This document shows, in pieces, positions 9,276-17,219 of a stretch of DNA of 64,000 bases (positions are counted from its first letter, which is position 1; each line of letters begins with the position of its first letter). Under the pieces are notes generated by a model. The model saw only the letters and a list, made by a program, of their open reading frames with translations, was not told the DNA's origin and did no database searches. Source of the DNA: DASWJZ01 sp963720705 (GTDB lineage Bacteria > Pseudomonadota > Alphaproteobacteria > Rhizobiales > Afifellaceae); assembly GCA_963720705.1 (NCBI GenBank), contig CAVRGJ010000006.1, positions 248,001-312,000 on the forward strand, given 5' to 3'. A program made the translations under genes and the position numbers.

Positions 9276-10058
9276 TCATCGCCCTTTCCACGTTGGATCG
9301 CGTTTCTCAGCGAAGGCTCGTGCTCCCTCCTTTTGATCCTCGCTGCCGTAAAGAACATCGACCGTCGGAAATTGCCGGCGGGCGATTCTGTTCATGATTG
9401 CCTGGAAGTCCTCCGCTTCGGCGGCGCGGGCGACTTCCTTGATCGCCGCGAAGACGAGCGGCGGACCGCTTGCAAGCTGACGCGCGATCTCGAATGCGCG
9501 GTCAAGGAGCCGGCCCGCGGGAAGCGCCTCGTTGACCAGCCCCCATCCGTGCGCCTCCGCGGCGTCCATCCAGCGGCCGGTCATCAGAAGATCCATCGCC
9601 ACGTGATACGGCATGCGCTTCGGCAATTTCGCAGTCGCGGCATCGGCGAGCGTGCCGGCGCGGATTTCGGGAAGCGCGAAGCGCGCGTGCTCGGCGGCGA
9701 GGATCAGGTCCGCCGACAGCGCGAGCTCGAAGCCCCCGCCGACCGCCATGCCGTTCACCGCAGCAAGCACGGGCTTGTTGAGGTCGCGCAATTCCTGAAT
9801 GCCGCCGAAACCGCCGACGCCATACCAGCCGTCGACCGGGTCGCCGGCGGCCGCCGCCTTCAAGTCCCATCCGGCGGAGAAGAATTTCTCCCCGGCGCCC
9901 GTCACGATCGCGACGCGCAGTTCCCGGTCGTCCCGGAACGACGCGAACACTTCGCCCATGGCGCGGCTCGTCGCATAGTCGATGGCGTTCGCCGGCGGAC
10001 GGTTCAGCGTCACCAGCAGGATGCCGCCGTCGCGGCGCGTTTCGATGACGGCGCTCAT
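9276..10058 (-). CDS. caiD: Crotonobetainyl-CoA hydratase / carnitinyl-CoA dehydratase
   Basis: This crotonase-family enzyme interconverts crotonobetainyl-CoA and L-carnitinyl-CoA. The 260-residue sequence keeps features I recognise from enterobacterial CaiD: VTGAGEKFFSAGWDLKAAA, GGGFELALSAD, and the C-terminus FAEKRDPTWKGR. Glu111 and Glu131 fall where crotonases place their two catalytic glutamates. The oxyanion-hole segments are intact. It overlaps the acyl-CoA ligase gene by four bases and is followed after about 140 bases by the binding-protein gene. A general enoyl-CoA hydratase role is the alternative, but the carnitine neighbours make CaiD more likely. Confidence 0.82.
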   Translation of the reverse strand: MSAVIETRRDGGILLVTLNRPPANAIDYATSRAMGEVFASFRDDRELRVAIVTGAGEKFFSAGWDLKAAAAGDPVDGWYGVGGFGGIQELRDLNKPVLAAVNGMAVGGGFELALSADLILAAEHARFALPEIRAGTLADAATAKLPKRMPYHVAMDLLMTGRWMDAAEAHGWGLVNEALPAGRLLDRAFEIARQLASGPPLVFAAIKEVARAAEAEDFQAIMNRIARRQFPTVDVLYGSEDQKEGARAFAEKRDPTWKGR

Positions 10059-12100
10059 GCGTCCCTCATCCGGATCAATGCGTCCGCTGCCACCGCGCCC
10101 TGCCCCTTCCGAAGAACCATGAGAGGATTGACGTCGAGCTCTTCGAGCGTTGCGGCATTTGCCTCCGCGAAGCGGGCGATGGCGACGGCCGCGGCCACTG
10201 CGGCGTCGATGTCGCCGGCCGGACGGCCACGAAAGCCGCCGAGCAGCTCGGCGAGCTTCAGCGACAGGATGGCCTCGCGCATGTCTTCCTCGCTCGCGGG
10301 CAGCAGGAGCGTGACCGCGTCGCAGAAGAGCTCCGTCAGCACCCCGCCGGCGGCGATCGTCATCAAGAGACCGAACTGTGCATCGCGCACGACGCCGAGG
10401 AGCAGCTCCGCGACGGCATCCCTGACCATCGCCTCGACTAGAAGGCCCGCGCCCAATCCGGAAAGCGCCTCGGCGGCGGCTTTCACCTCGTCACCCGATT
10501 TGAGATTGAGTCGTACCGCGCCCGCTTCGCTCTTGTGCGCGACGCCGAGCGCCTTGACGGCGACCGGATAGCCGATCGCTTGCGCCGCCGCGACAGCGCA
10601 CCCGGAATCGTACACGACGCGGCCAAGCGGGATGCTCAGCCCGAACGCTGCTAGCGCCGCCTTCGCCTCGGCCTCGAACATGGTCCGACACGGCGCGTCT
10701 GTCGCGCGAGCCGCGAGCACCGGTTGCGGCGGCGACTTGCGCCAGCCTTCGCCGATCGAAACGGCAGCATCGAACGCGACCATCGCCTCGTCGATTCCGC
10801 AAAGCGGGGCGATGCCGGCCGCCAGGAACTCGGCCGCGCGCGCCTCCGGCATGTTCTCAGGCAACGTTGCGACGACGGCGATGGGCCGGCTGGTCCTCTG
10901 CGCTGCACCGCGAATGGCGCGCGTGGCGGCTTCGTAGTCGGCGTCCCCGCAGCGATCGGCGCGCGGAAAATCGAGCACAAGCATGGAGAGGTCGAAGCCG
11001 CAGCCGATCATGGCCGAGAACGTCTCGGCCATCGCGTCTTCCCGCCCCCAGACGAAGGTGTGATAGTCGAGCGGGTTCTCGATCGCGACCATGTCGCCGA
11101 GCGTCGCCTTGACGCGTTTCTTCTCCTCGGCGCCGAGCGGCCGAAACCGGCCCATGCGGCCAACGGCGGCGTCTGCCATGAGCGCTGCGTCACCGCCGGA
11201 GCAGCTCATCGAGCAGAGATCGCGGCCTGTCGGCAGGCCGTGGACATGCAAGAGCTTCAACGCCTCAAGCAATTCCGGGATGGACCTGAGACGTGGTATC
11301 GCGAGTCTCGCGAAGAACGCCGCGGTCGCGGCGTCCGACGATGTGATCGACGCCGTGTGCGAGAAAGCGGCGCGCCGCCCCCCGTCAGACCTGCCGGCCG
11401 TTACCGCCACGACGGGCTTGCCGAGGCTCCGGGCGCGGGCCGCCATCGCCTCGAAGCCGGCGACTTCCGCGACTCCTTCGACATGCAGACCGACCGCGGT
11501 CACGCGCTCGTCCTCGAGGAAGGCGGCGGCGATCTCCGCGGCGCTCGTCTGCGCCTGGTTGCCCGCGGACGCCACAAAAGCGATCGGCAGGCCGCGGCGC
11601 TGCATCGTTATGTTGAGAGCGATGTTTGAGGACTGCGTCACGATCGCGACGCCGCTTTCGACGTGCGTCCCGCCGTGATGATCGGGCCAAAGCGGCACGC
11701 CGTCGAGATAGTTGATGAGGCCGTAGCAATTCGGACCGACGATCGGCATGTCGCCGGCCGCGAGGACGAGCGCCTGCTGCAGCGCTGCGCCGCTTTCCGC
11801 CTCGCGGAAGCCCGACGCGTAGCAGATGGCGCCACCGGCGCCGCGCTCCGATAGCGCGCCGACGATCTCGACCGTCCGCTCCCGGTTGACGCCGATGAAC
11901 GCGGCGTCGGGGACGGCCGGGAGGTCGTCGACGGAACGGAAGCACCGGCGTCCTCCCATCTCCTCTCGCGAGGGATGCACGGTCCAGATTTCACCGGAAA
12001 ATCCTACCCGATCGCATTCGCGCAGGACGCGCTCAGCCTCGCGACCGCCGAACACGGCGATCGACTTCGGCCGCAAAAGGCGCTCGAGATTCCGCATCAT
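10055..12100 (-). CDS. NDP-forming acyl-CoA synthetase (acetyl-CoA synthetase ADP-forming family)
   Basis: The 681-residue protein has the fused alpha-beta layout of NDP-forming acyl-CoA ligases. An N-terminal CoA-binding Rossmann domain (RPKSIAVFGGREAERVL) is followed by a ligase domain with the phospho-histidine segment FSHTASITSSDAA. A C-terminal ATP-grasp domain (YPVAVKALGVAHKSEAGAV) completes it. The start is ATG at 12100, overlapping the stop of the acyl-CoA dehydrogenase; a longer upstream frame is spurious. It probably makes the CoA thioester of gamma-butyrobetaine, crotonobetaine or carnitine for its neighbours. That role is filled by CaiC and CaiB in enterobacteria, so this would be a substitution by an unrelated enzyme class. 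The substrate is inferred from context. Confidence 0.8.
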   Translation of the reverse strand: MMRNLERLLRPKSIAVFGGREAERVLRECDRVGFSGEIWTVHPSREEMGGRRCFRSVDDLPAVPDAAFIGVNRERTVEIVGALSERGAGGAICYASGFREAESGAALQQALVLAAGDMPIVGPNCYGLINYLDGVPLWPDHHGGTHVESGVAIVTQSSNIALNITMQRRGLPIAFVASAGNQAQTSAAEIAAAFLEDERVTAVGLHVEGVAEVAGFEAMAARARSLGKPVVAVTAGRSDGGRRAAFSHTASITSSDAATAAFFARLAIPRLRSIPELLEALKLLHVHGLPTGRDLCSMSCSGGDAALMADAAVGRMGRFRPLGAEEKKRVKATLGDMVAIENPLDYHTFVWGREDAMAETFSAMIGCGFDLSMLVLDFPRADRCGDADYEAATRAIRGAAQRTSRPIAVVATLPENMPEARAAEFLAAGIAPLCGIDEAMVAFDAAVSIGEGWRKSPPQPVLAARATDAPCRTMFEAEAKAALAAFGLSIPLGRVVYDSGCAVAAAQAIGYPVAVKALGVAHKSEAGAVRLNLKSGDEVKAAAEALSGLGAGLLVEAMVRDAVAELLLGVVRDAQFGLLMTIAAGGVLTELFCDAVTLLLPASEEDMREAILSLKLAELLGGFRGRPAGDIDAAVAAAVAIARFAEANAATLEELDVNPLMVLRKGQGAVAADALIRMRDA

Positions 12101-13257
12101 GCGCCGATCCGCCGCAAGAGATCGCGGCTGATGATGTGACGATGGATTTCCGAGGTGCCGTCCCAGATGCGCTCGACGCGCGCATCGCGCCAAAGGCGCT
12201 CGAGCGGAAGGTCGGACATCAGGCCCATGCCGCCATGGATCTGGATTGCCTCGTCGGTCACCCGGGCGAGCATCTCGCTCGCGTAGAGCTTGGCGGACGA
12301 GATTTCCCGTGTGGCTTCGAGTCCCTGGTCGAGGCGCCAGGCGGCGGCGAGCGTCAGCCAGTCGGCCGCGTCGATCTCGGTTACCATGTCGGCGAGCTTG
12401 AAGGAGACGCCCTGGAAGCGGCCGATCTCTTGTCCGAATTGCTTTCGCGTAGCCGCATGTTTGAGCGACAGGTCGAAGGCACGGCGGGCACGACCGACGC
12501 ACATCGCCGCGACCGTCAGCCGCGTGCCGGCGAGCCATGCGTTCATCGCATCGAGGCCGCGGTCGACTTCGCCGAGCACCTGCGACGCGGGGAGCCGGCA
12601 TTCGTCGAACGTGAGCACGAAATTGTGGTAGCCCCGATGTGAGACGGAATCGTAGCCAGGCCGGATATCGAACCCGGGCGTTGCGCGATCGACCAGGAAG
12701 CCGGTGATGCGCTTCTTGGTGCCGCGCTCAGTTTTCTCCTCACCCGTCGCGGCGAACACGATGACGAAATCCGCGACGTCGGCATGGCTGATGAAGTGCT
12801 TGGTGCCGTTCAGCACGAAGTCGGCTCCGTCGCGCCGGGCGGCACACTTCATCGAACGGATATCGGAGCCGGCCTCCGGCTCGGTCATGGCAAGCGCGTC
12901 GATCTTTTCGCCGCGAATGCTCGGAAGCAGGTATTTCTCCCGCTGCTCGCCGACGCAGGCGAGCAGGATCTTCGAGGGCCGGCCCCAATAATTGGCGAGC
13001 GCCAGGGAGGCGCGGCCGAGCTCACGCTCAAGCAGCGTCAACGTGACCGTGTCGAGCCCGCCGCCCCCAAGCTCGGCCGGCATGTTCGGGGCGTAGAATC
13101 CGAGCGCGATGACCTTGTCCTGGATCGCGCGCCCGATCTCGCGCGGCACGTCGTTGCGGCGCTCGACCTCCGCCTCGAGCGGGAAAAGCTCGGTCTCGAC
13201 AAAGCCGCGGACGGTGGCGACCACCATCTCCTGCTCCGGCGTGAGACCGAAGTTCAT
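12097..13257 (-). CDS. Acyl-CoA dehydrogenase (probable gamma-butyrobetainyl-CoA dehydrogenase)
   Basis: This 386-residue FAD-dependent dehydrogenase has the acyl-CoA dehydrogenase signatures LAMTEPEAGSDIRSM and RKQFGQEIGRFQGVSFKLADM. In the motif that usually reads YEGTSEI, the catalytic-base position is aspartate (ERIWDGTSEIHR). The start is ATG at 13257 because GGAGG lies nine bases upstream; the longer frame reads into a dispersed repeat. Beside caiD and an acyl-CoA ligase, a role oxidising gamma-butyrobetainyl-CoA to crotonobetainyl-CoA is likely. The substrate has not been shown and a general short-chain role remains possible. Confidence 0.82.
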   Translation of the reverse strand: MNFGLTPEQEMVVATVRGFVETELFPLEAEVERRNDVPREIGRAIQDKVIALGFYAPNMPAELGGGGLDTVTLTLLERELGRASLALANYWGRPSKILLACVGEQREKYLLPSIRGEKIDALAMTEPEAGSDIRSMKCAARRDGADFVLNGTKHFISHADVADFVIVFAATGEEKTERGTKKRITGFLVDRATPGFDIRPGYDSVSHRGYHNFVLTFDECRLPASQVLGEVDRGLDAMNAWLAGTRLTVAAMCVGRARRAFDLSLKHAATRKQFGQEIGRFQGVSFKLADMVTEIDAADWLTLAAAWRLDQGLEATREISSAKLYASEMLARVTDEAIQIHGGMGLMSDLPLERLWRDARVERIWDGTSEIHRHIISRDLLRRIGA

Positions 13258-13297
13258 CGCGGTGCCCTCCGCCGATGCACTTCCAGGATTGTCGTCA

Positions 13298-13385
13298 TTG
13301 CCGGACTTGATCCGGCAATCCATTCCGTAACGTCTGCGGAATACGCCACCGCCACGAAATGGATGCCATGGTCAAGCCATGGCAT
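13298..13385. repeat. Dispersed palindromic intergenic repeat
   Basis: Two inverted repeats sit side by side between the acyl-CoA dehydrogenase and the carnitine dehydrogenase. The first (13298-13318) has arms TTGCCGGA and TCCGGCAA around CTTGA. The second (13363-13385) has arms ATGCCATGG and CCATGGCAT around TCAAG. The encoded MDCRIKSGNDD-type peptide is a well-known artefact of repeats dispersed through Rhizobiales genomes. It may form hairpins in the operon transcript. Confidence 0.7.
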
Positions 13386-13408
13386 GACGACTGGAGGGGA
13401 ATCCGCGC

Positions 13409-14905
13409 TCATCGCCTCTGCCCCACCGACCGTCCGGCCGTCGGCGGTCGTTCGAGCGCCGCGTGCTTGGCGGCAAGGCCGTGCAGCCGCTGAAGCACCG
13501 CCGGCTCCGCGGGAGCGGCCTTCTTGGCCTGCGCATCGACGTGGAGCAGCATCTGCTCGGCGGTGGCGAGCAGATCTCCGGTCGTGGAGTGAACCATCGT
13601 TTGGAAGAGATGCAGCCGCTTGTCGTCGGCGGCGAGGATTTGCGTCGTCGTGTGGATCGGCTCGAGCGCCTTCACCTCATTTAGATGCATGAGATGCGTC
13701 TCGACGGTGAAGTAGCTGCCGCGCCGCCGGTGATAGGCCTGGTCGATGCCGAGGTAGAGAAGCAGCGCGTCGGAGCTGTCGGCGAAGACCTGCAGATAGC
13801 GGCTCTCCGTCATGTGCCCGTTGTAATCGATCCATTCGGGCGCGACGCGCGTTTCGAACAGGCGGAGCGGCTGCGCGGTGTCGTGGTCGCGGGTGGCAGC
13901 GTCGCTATGCGCGCTCTCAAGCAGGCGCTCCTCATGCTGCTTCAGCAGCGCGCCCGCGCCCCAGCCCCGTCCGCCATCCTGCGCGCGCAGCGCCTGCATG
14001 ATAGCGATCAGATTGTCGTCGCGGATGCGCTCCAGCTCGCGGATCGAGTAGCCGTTCGCCTGGGCGTCCGACTGCGCCACGATCTTGTCGACAAGCGCAC
14101 CGTTGAAGTCCGGCACGTCCATGAGCTTGGTCCACGGCCATTTCAGCGCCGGGCCGAACTGGTTCATGAAATGGCGCATTCCCGCCTCGCCGCCGGCGAT
14201 GCGGTAGGTCATGAAGGTGCCCATCTGCGCCCAGCGCAATCCGAAGGAATAGCGGATGACGTCGTCGATCTCCTCGGCCGTGGCGACGTCGTCGTGCACG
14301 AGCCACAAGGCTTCGCGCCAGAGCGCCTCAAGCAGCCGATCGCCGATGAAGGCGTCGATCTCCTTGCGCACAACGAGCGGCTTCATGCCGATTGCGGTGT
14401 AAAAGGCAGCGGCCCGCGCAACGCTCGCGGGCGCCGTCCTTTGGCCGGCGACGATCTCCACCAAGGGCAGCAGGTAAACGGGGTTGAACGGATGCGCGAT
14501 GAGGAGCCGCTCCGGTCGCTGCATCGGCGCCTGCAGGTCAGTCGGGAGCAGCCCCGAGGTCGACGACGCGACGAGGGTGTCGGGCGGCGCGTGACGGTCG
14601 ATCTCGGCCAGGAGCTTGCGCTTCAGCTCGATCCTTTCCGGGGCGCTTTCCTGCACATAGTCGACGCCTCGAACTGCTGCCTCGATTGAATTGACAAAGC
14701 GGAGCTCGCCCCGCTTCCCCGGAGGTGCATAAGTGAGCTTGGCAAAGGCCCGGTCGGCGTTTGCGACAACCTCGCCGACCTTGCGCTCCGTTTCCGGATC
14801 GGGATCGTAGACGGCGACATCGATGCCGTTCTGCAAGAGGCGAGCGGCCCAACCGGCGCCGATCACGCCGCCACCGATCACTGCCGCCTTGCGGACCGCG
14901 CTCAC
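13409..14905 (-). CDS. Bifunctional L-carnitine dehydrogenase / betainyl-CoA thioesterase
   Basis: Two enzymes are joined in 498 residues. Residues 1 to about 325 form a 3-hydroxyacyl-CoA-dehydrogenase-like NAD enzyme with the Rossmann motif GGGVIGAGWAARL and the catalytic-histidine segment LLIAHPFNPVYLLP (His138). This is the type that oxidises L-carnitine to 3-dehydrocarnitine. Residues about 347-480 form a hot-dog thioesterase with WIDYNGHMTESRY (Asp360). Such fusions are known from rhizobia, where the second domain hydrolyses betainyl-CoA to glycine betaine. The adjacent BKACE gene supplies the step in between. The start is a GTG at 14905, immediately before the Rossmann strand. The C-terminal 20 residues are basic and unassigned. 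Confidence 0.86.
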   Translation of the reverse strand: MSAVRKAAVIGGGVIGAGWAARLLQNGIDVAVYDPDPETERKVGEVVANADRAFAKLTYAPPGKRGELRFVNSIEAAVRGVDYVQESAPERIELKRKLLAEIDRHAPPDTLVASSTSGLLPTDLQAPMQRPERLLIAHPFNPVYLLPLVEIVAGQRTAPASVARAAAFYTAIGMKPLVVRKEIDAFIGDRLLEALWREALWLVHDDVATAEEIDDVIRYSFGLRWAQMGTFMTYRIAGGEAGMRHFMNQFGPALKWPWTKLMDVPDFNGALVDKIVAQSDAQANGYSIRELERIRDDNLIAIMQALRAQDGGRGWGAGALLKQHEERLLESAHSDAATRDHDTAQPLRLFETRVAPEWIDYNGHMTESRYLQVFADSSDALLLYLGIDQAYHRRRGSYFTVETHLMHLNEVKALEPIHTTTQILAADDKRLHLFQTMVHSTTGDLLATAEQMLLHVDAQAKKAAPAEPAVLQRLHGLAAKHAALERPPTAGRSVGQRR

Positions 14906-14995
14906 CGTAGGTGTCCCGAGGCGACGCGTAACCTCCGCCTCAAGGAGGAGGTTACTCCGTCTTCCTGCCTCTCAAGAAAAAGCAAGCGCATCACG

Positions 14996-15889
14996 TCAGC
15001 ACCGCTTCATGAGATTGAGCTTCGTCCTGACCTCGCCGGCCGAAAGCACGCGTGCGCCCAGGCCGGTCACGATCTGCACCGCGCGCTCGACGAGATCGCC
15101 GTTCGTCGCGAGCTGCCCTTTGCCAAGCCACAGATTGTCTTCGAGCCCGACGCGAACGTTGCCGCCGGCGAGCACTGCCATCGCAACATAGGGAAGCTGG
15201 TTCCGCCCGATCGAGAACGCCGAGAATATCCAGCCTTTCGGCACACCGCCGACGAGCGCCATCAGCGTGGCGATGTCGTCGGGCGCGCCCCAGGGAATTC
15301 CCATGCAGAGCTGCAGGAGCACCGGCTCCTCGATCAGCCCCTGCTCGGACAGCCACTTCGCAAGGAGCAGATGGCCGGTGTCGAAGATCTCGATCTCCGG
15401 GCGGACGCCAAGCGTCTTGATGCGGCCGGCCATCGCCTTCAGCATGGCGGGCGTGTTGGTCATCACATAGTCGCCCTCGCCGAAGTTCATCGTGCCGCAA
15501 TCGAGCGTGCAGATCTCGGGCAGGAGTTCGGCGACATGCGCCAGCCGTTCGCTCGCACCCGCCATGTCGGTCGCGCCGGCAGCCGGCGGCAGCGGCGCTT
15601 CGGGGGAGCCGAGCACCAGGTCGCCGCCCATGCCGGCGGTGAGGTTGATCACGACATCGGTGCCGGAGGAGCGGATGCGGTCGACCACCTCGCGATAGAG
15701 CTTCGGATCGCGCGCGCCTTTTCCGGTCTTTGGATCGCGCACATGGATATGGGCGACGGCGGCGCCGGCCTTTGCCGCTTCGATCGCGGCGTCGGCAATC
15801 TCCGTCGGTGAGATCGGTACCTTGTCGGAACGCCCGGTCGTATCGCCGGCGCCGGTGACGGCGCAGGTGATGAACACCTCGCGCGCCAT
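14996..15889 (-). CDS. Beta-keto acid cleavage enzyme (BKACE), probable 3-dehydrocarnitine:acetyl-CoA transferase
   Basis: This 297-residue zinc-dependent TIM-barrel enzyme (DUF849) begins MAREVFITCAVTGAGDT and has the zinc site HIHVRDP at residues 47-53. Family members cleave beta-keto acids with acetyl-CoA. Next to carnitine dehydrogenase, the expected reaction is 3-dehydrocarnitine plus acetyl-CoA giving betainyl-CoA and acetoacetate. The ATG at 15889 matches the usual family N-terminus. A GTG four codons upstream (15901) has a better-placed GGAGGGGACC and may be the true start. It is probably the first gene of the catabolic operon, divergent from the regulator. Confidence 0.84.
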   Translation of the reverse strand: MAREVFITCAVTGAGDTTGRSDKVPISPTEIADAAIEAAKAGAAVAHIHVRDPKTGKGARDPKLYREVVDRIRSSGTDVVINLTAGMGGDLVLGSPEAPLPPAAGATDMAGASERLAHVAELLPEICTLDCGTMNFGEGDYVMTNTPAMLKAMAGRIKTLGVRPEIEIFDTGHLLLAKWLSEQGLIEEPVLLQLCMGIPWGAPDDIATLMALVGGVPKGWIFSAFSIGRNQLPYVAMAVLAGGNVRVGLEDNLWLGKGQLATNGDLVERAVQIVTGLGARVLSAGEVRTKLNLMKRC

Positions 15890-15992
15890 GGACAGAGCCA
15901 CGGTCCCCTCCAGCGTTCTCCCTGAAAGAAGAGTGCGCCCGGATGTCGCAGCATGTGATACACTTTCCGCAACAATCGATACTGTAACCGCA
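15890..15992. promoter_or_regulatory. Divergent promoter region between the BKACE operon and its GlxA-type regulator
   Basis: About 100 bases separate the BKACE and regulator starts, so both promoters and any operator must lie here. Two similar blocks, GTCGCA near 15953 and CCGCAA near 15966, could be parts of an AraC-family site, but I cannot define an operator with confidence. Confidence 0.4.
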
Positions 15993-16986
15993 ATGACGAT
16001 CTTTTCACCCGCCTCCGAGCCCCTCGATGTCGATTTTCTGGTGCTGCCGGATGTGTCGCTCCTGTCTCTCGCGTCCACGATCGAACCGCTCCGCGCCGCC
16101 AACCGTGCGTCCGGCCGTGACCTCTATCGCCGGCGGCTGCTCAGCCCCGACGGCAAGCCCGTCACGACCTCAGGCGGTCTGCCGATACCGGTCGAAGCTC
16201 AGTTCGACCCGGACGACGTCCGCGGCGCACTGGTCGTCGTCGCAGCGTTCAACATCCCAATCCACGCGCAGCCTCGGCTTCTCGCCGCGCTCCGCCGCGT
16301 TGCACGCCGCGGCATTCCGATCGGCGGCATCGAGTTCGGGATCGTTGGTACTCGCCATGGCCGGCCTCCTGAACGGACGCCGCGCGACGACGCATTGGGA
16401 GGACCTCGAGGAGTTTGCCGCCCGCTTCCCGGAGATCGATGTTCGCGCCGATCGCTATGTGATCGACGGGGAGCGCTTCACAACGGGAGGCGCCTCGCCG
16501 GCACTCGACATGATGCTTCACCTGATCCGCGCGCGACAAGGACATGCGCTGGCGCTCGATGTGGCGAGCATCTTCATCTACGACGAGCTCAGAGCCGCCG
16601 GCGATCCGCAACCGATGGTCTCGCTCGGCAGGCTCGGCTGGGACGAGCCGCGTGTCGCGGCCGCGATTCGCCTCATGGAGGAACGCGTCGAGCGTCCGAT
16701 GCCGATCCCGCAACTCGCGCGCAAAGCCGGAATCGGGCAGCGGATGCTTGAGACGCTCTTCTTGCGCGCGGTCGGCATGCCGCCGCGCGATTATTATGGG
16801 GCGCTGCGGCTCGCCGCCGGCCGCAGGCTTGTGCTCGACAGCCATCGAAGCGTCACCGAAATCGCGGCGCAAACGGGTTTCGGTTCCGCCTCCGCGTTCG
16901 CGCGAAGCTTCCGAGCGCGCTACGGAGAAAGCCCGCGCGACGCTCGCAAGCGCCGAGGCGCAAGCTCGGTCGGCTCGCAGAGCTGA
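15993..16986 (+). pseudogene. GlxA/CdhR-like AraC-family regulator, frameshifted as read
   Basis: The N-terminal DJ-1/PfpI-like half starts with ATG at 15993 (LDVDFLVLPDVSLLSLASTIEPLRAAN) and reads correctly to GGIEFG near 16340. The rest (LVLAMAGLLNGRRATTHWE, then two helix-turn-helix motifs ending near ITEIAAQTGF-like residues) lies one frame over, down to 16986. One extra base in the GGGA at 16338-16341 explains the shift. The joined product of about 330 residues has the length and layout of the carnitine regulator CdhR. It is divergent from the operon it would activate. It may be a real frameshift mutation or a base-calling error. Confidence 0.75.
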
Positions 16987-17045
16987 GTGGGGATGCTCTT
17001 TTGGCAGCCTGCACGGGCCGCGTCGGCGACGCAGCACCCGCGGCG

Positions 17046-17118
17046 GGTTTCTTTGCCGCAGAAGCTTGGCGAGCCAATCTGCCGGACTGGCATTGTCTTC
17101 CACAATCAGCAGCCGCAT
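17046..17118 (-). pseudogene. N-terminal remnant of an OmpR-type response regulator
   Basis: From the ATG at 17118 about 24 codons read MRLLIVEDNASPADWLAKLL, a good match to the first strand and helix of QseB/TctD-type response regulators. After RQRN the frame loses all similarity: no phospho-acceptor region or DNA-binding domain follows. It lies in the 230-base gap after the CdhR-like gene, on the opposite strand, and looks like the stump of a deleted gene. Confidence 0.55.
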
Positions 17119-17219
17119 CGTTGCGCGCTCATGGTTCGCAAATAACGCCAAGACGCTGCCTGCTCACAATCCACTAGATTGAGCGAGCTCATGCATGAAG
17201 AGGAACACGGGATGAAGAT

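Noticed and set aside
3828..9397. Long plus-strand frames of 350-590 codons opposite the ABC transporter genes
   Set aside because: They are shadows of GC-rich minus-strand genes with clear family motifs; their compositions are Arg/Asp/His-rich without domain features.
12101..12601. Extension of the acyl-CoA ligase to 848 residues
   Set aside because: The added 167 residues are the antisense-frame shadow of the upstream dehydrogenase gene.
13261..13323. Extension of the acyl-CoA dehydrogenase N-terminus by 22 residues
   Set aside because: The extra residues are the translated dispersed repeat; GGAGG supports the start at 13257.
15902..15992. A defined AraC-family operator in the divergent carnitine promoter
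   Set aside because: The two similar blocks are too short and irregular to call a site.
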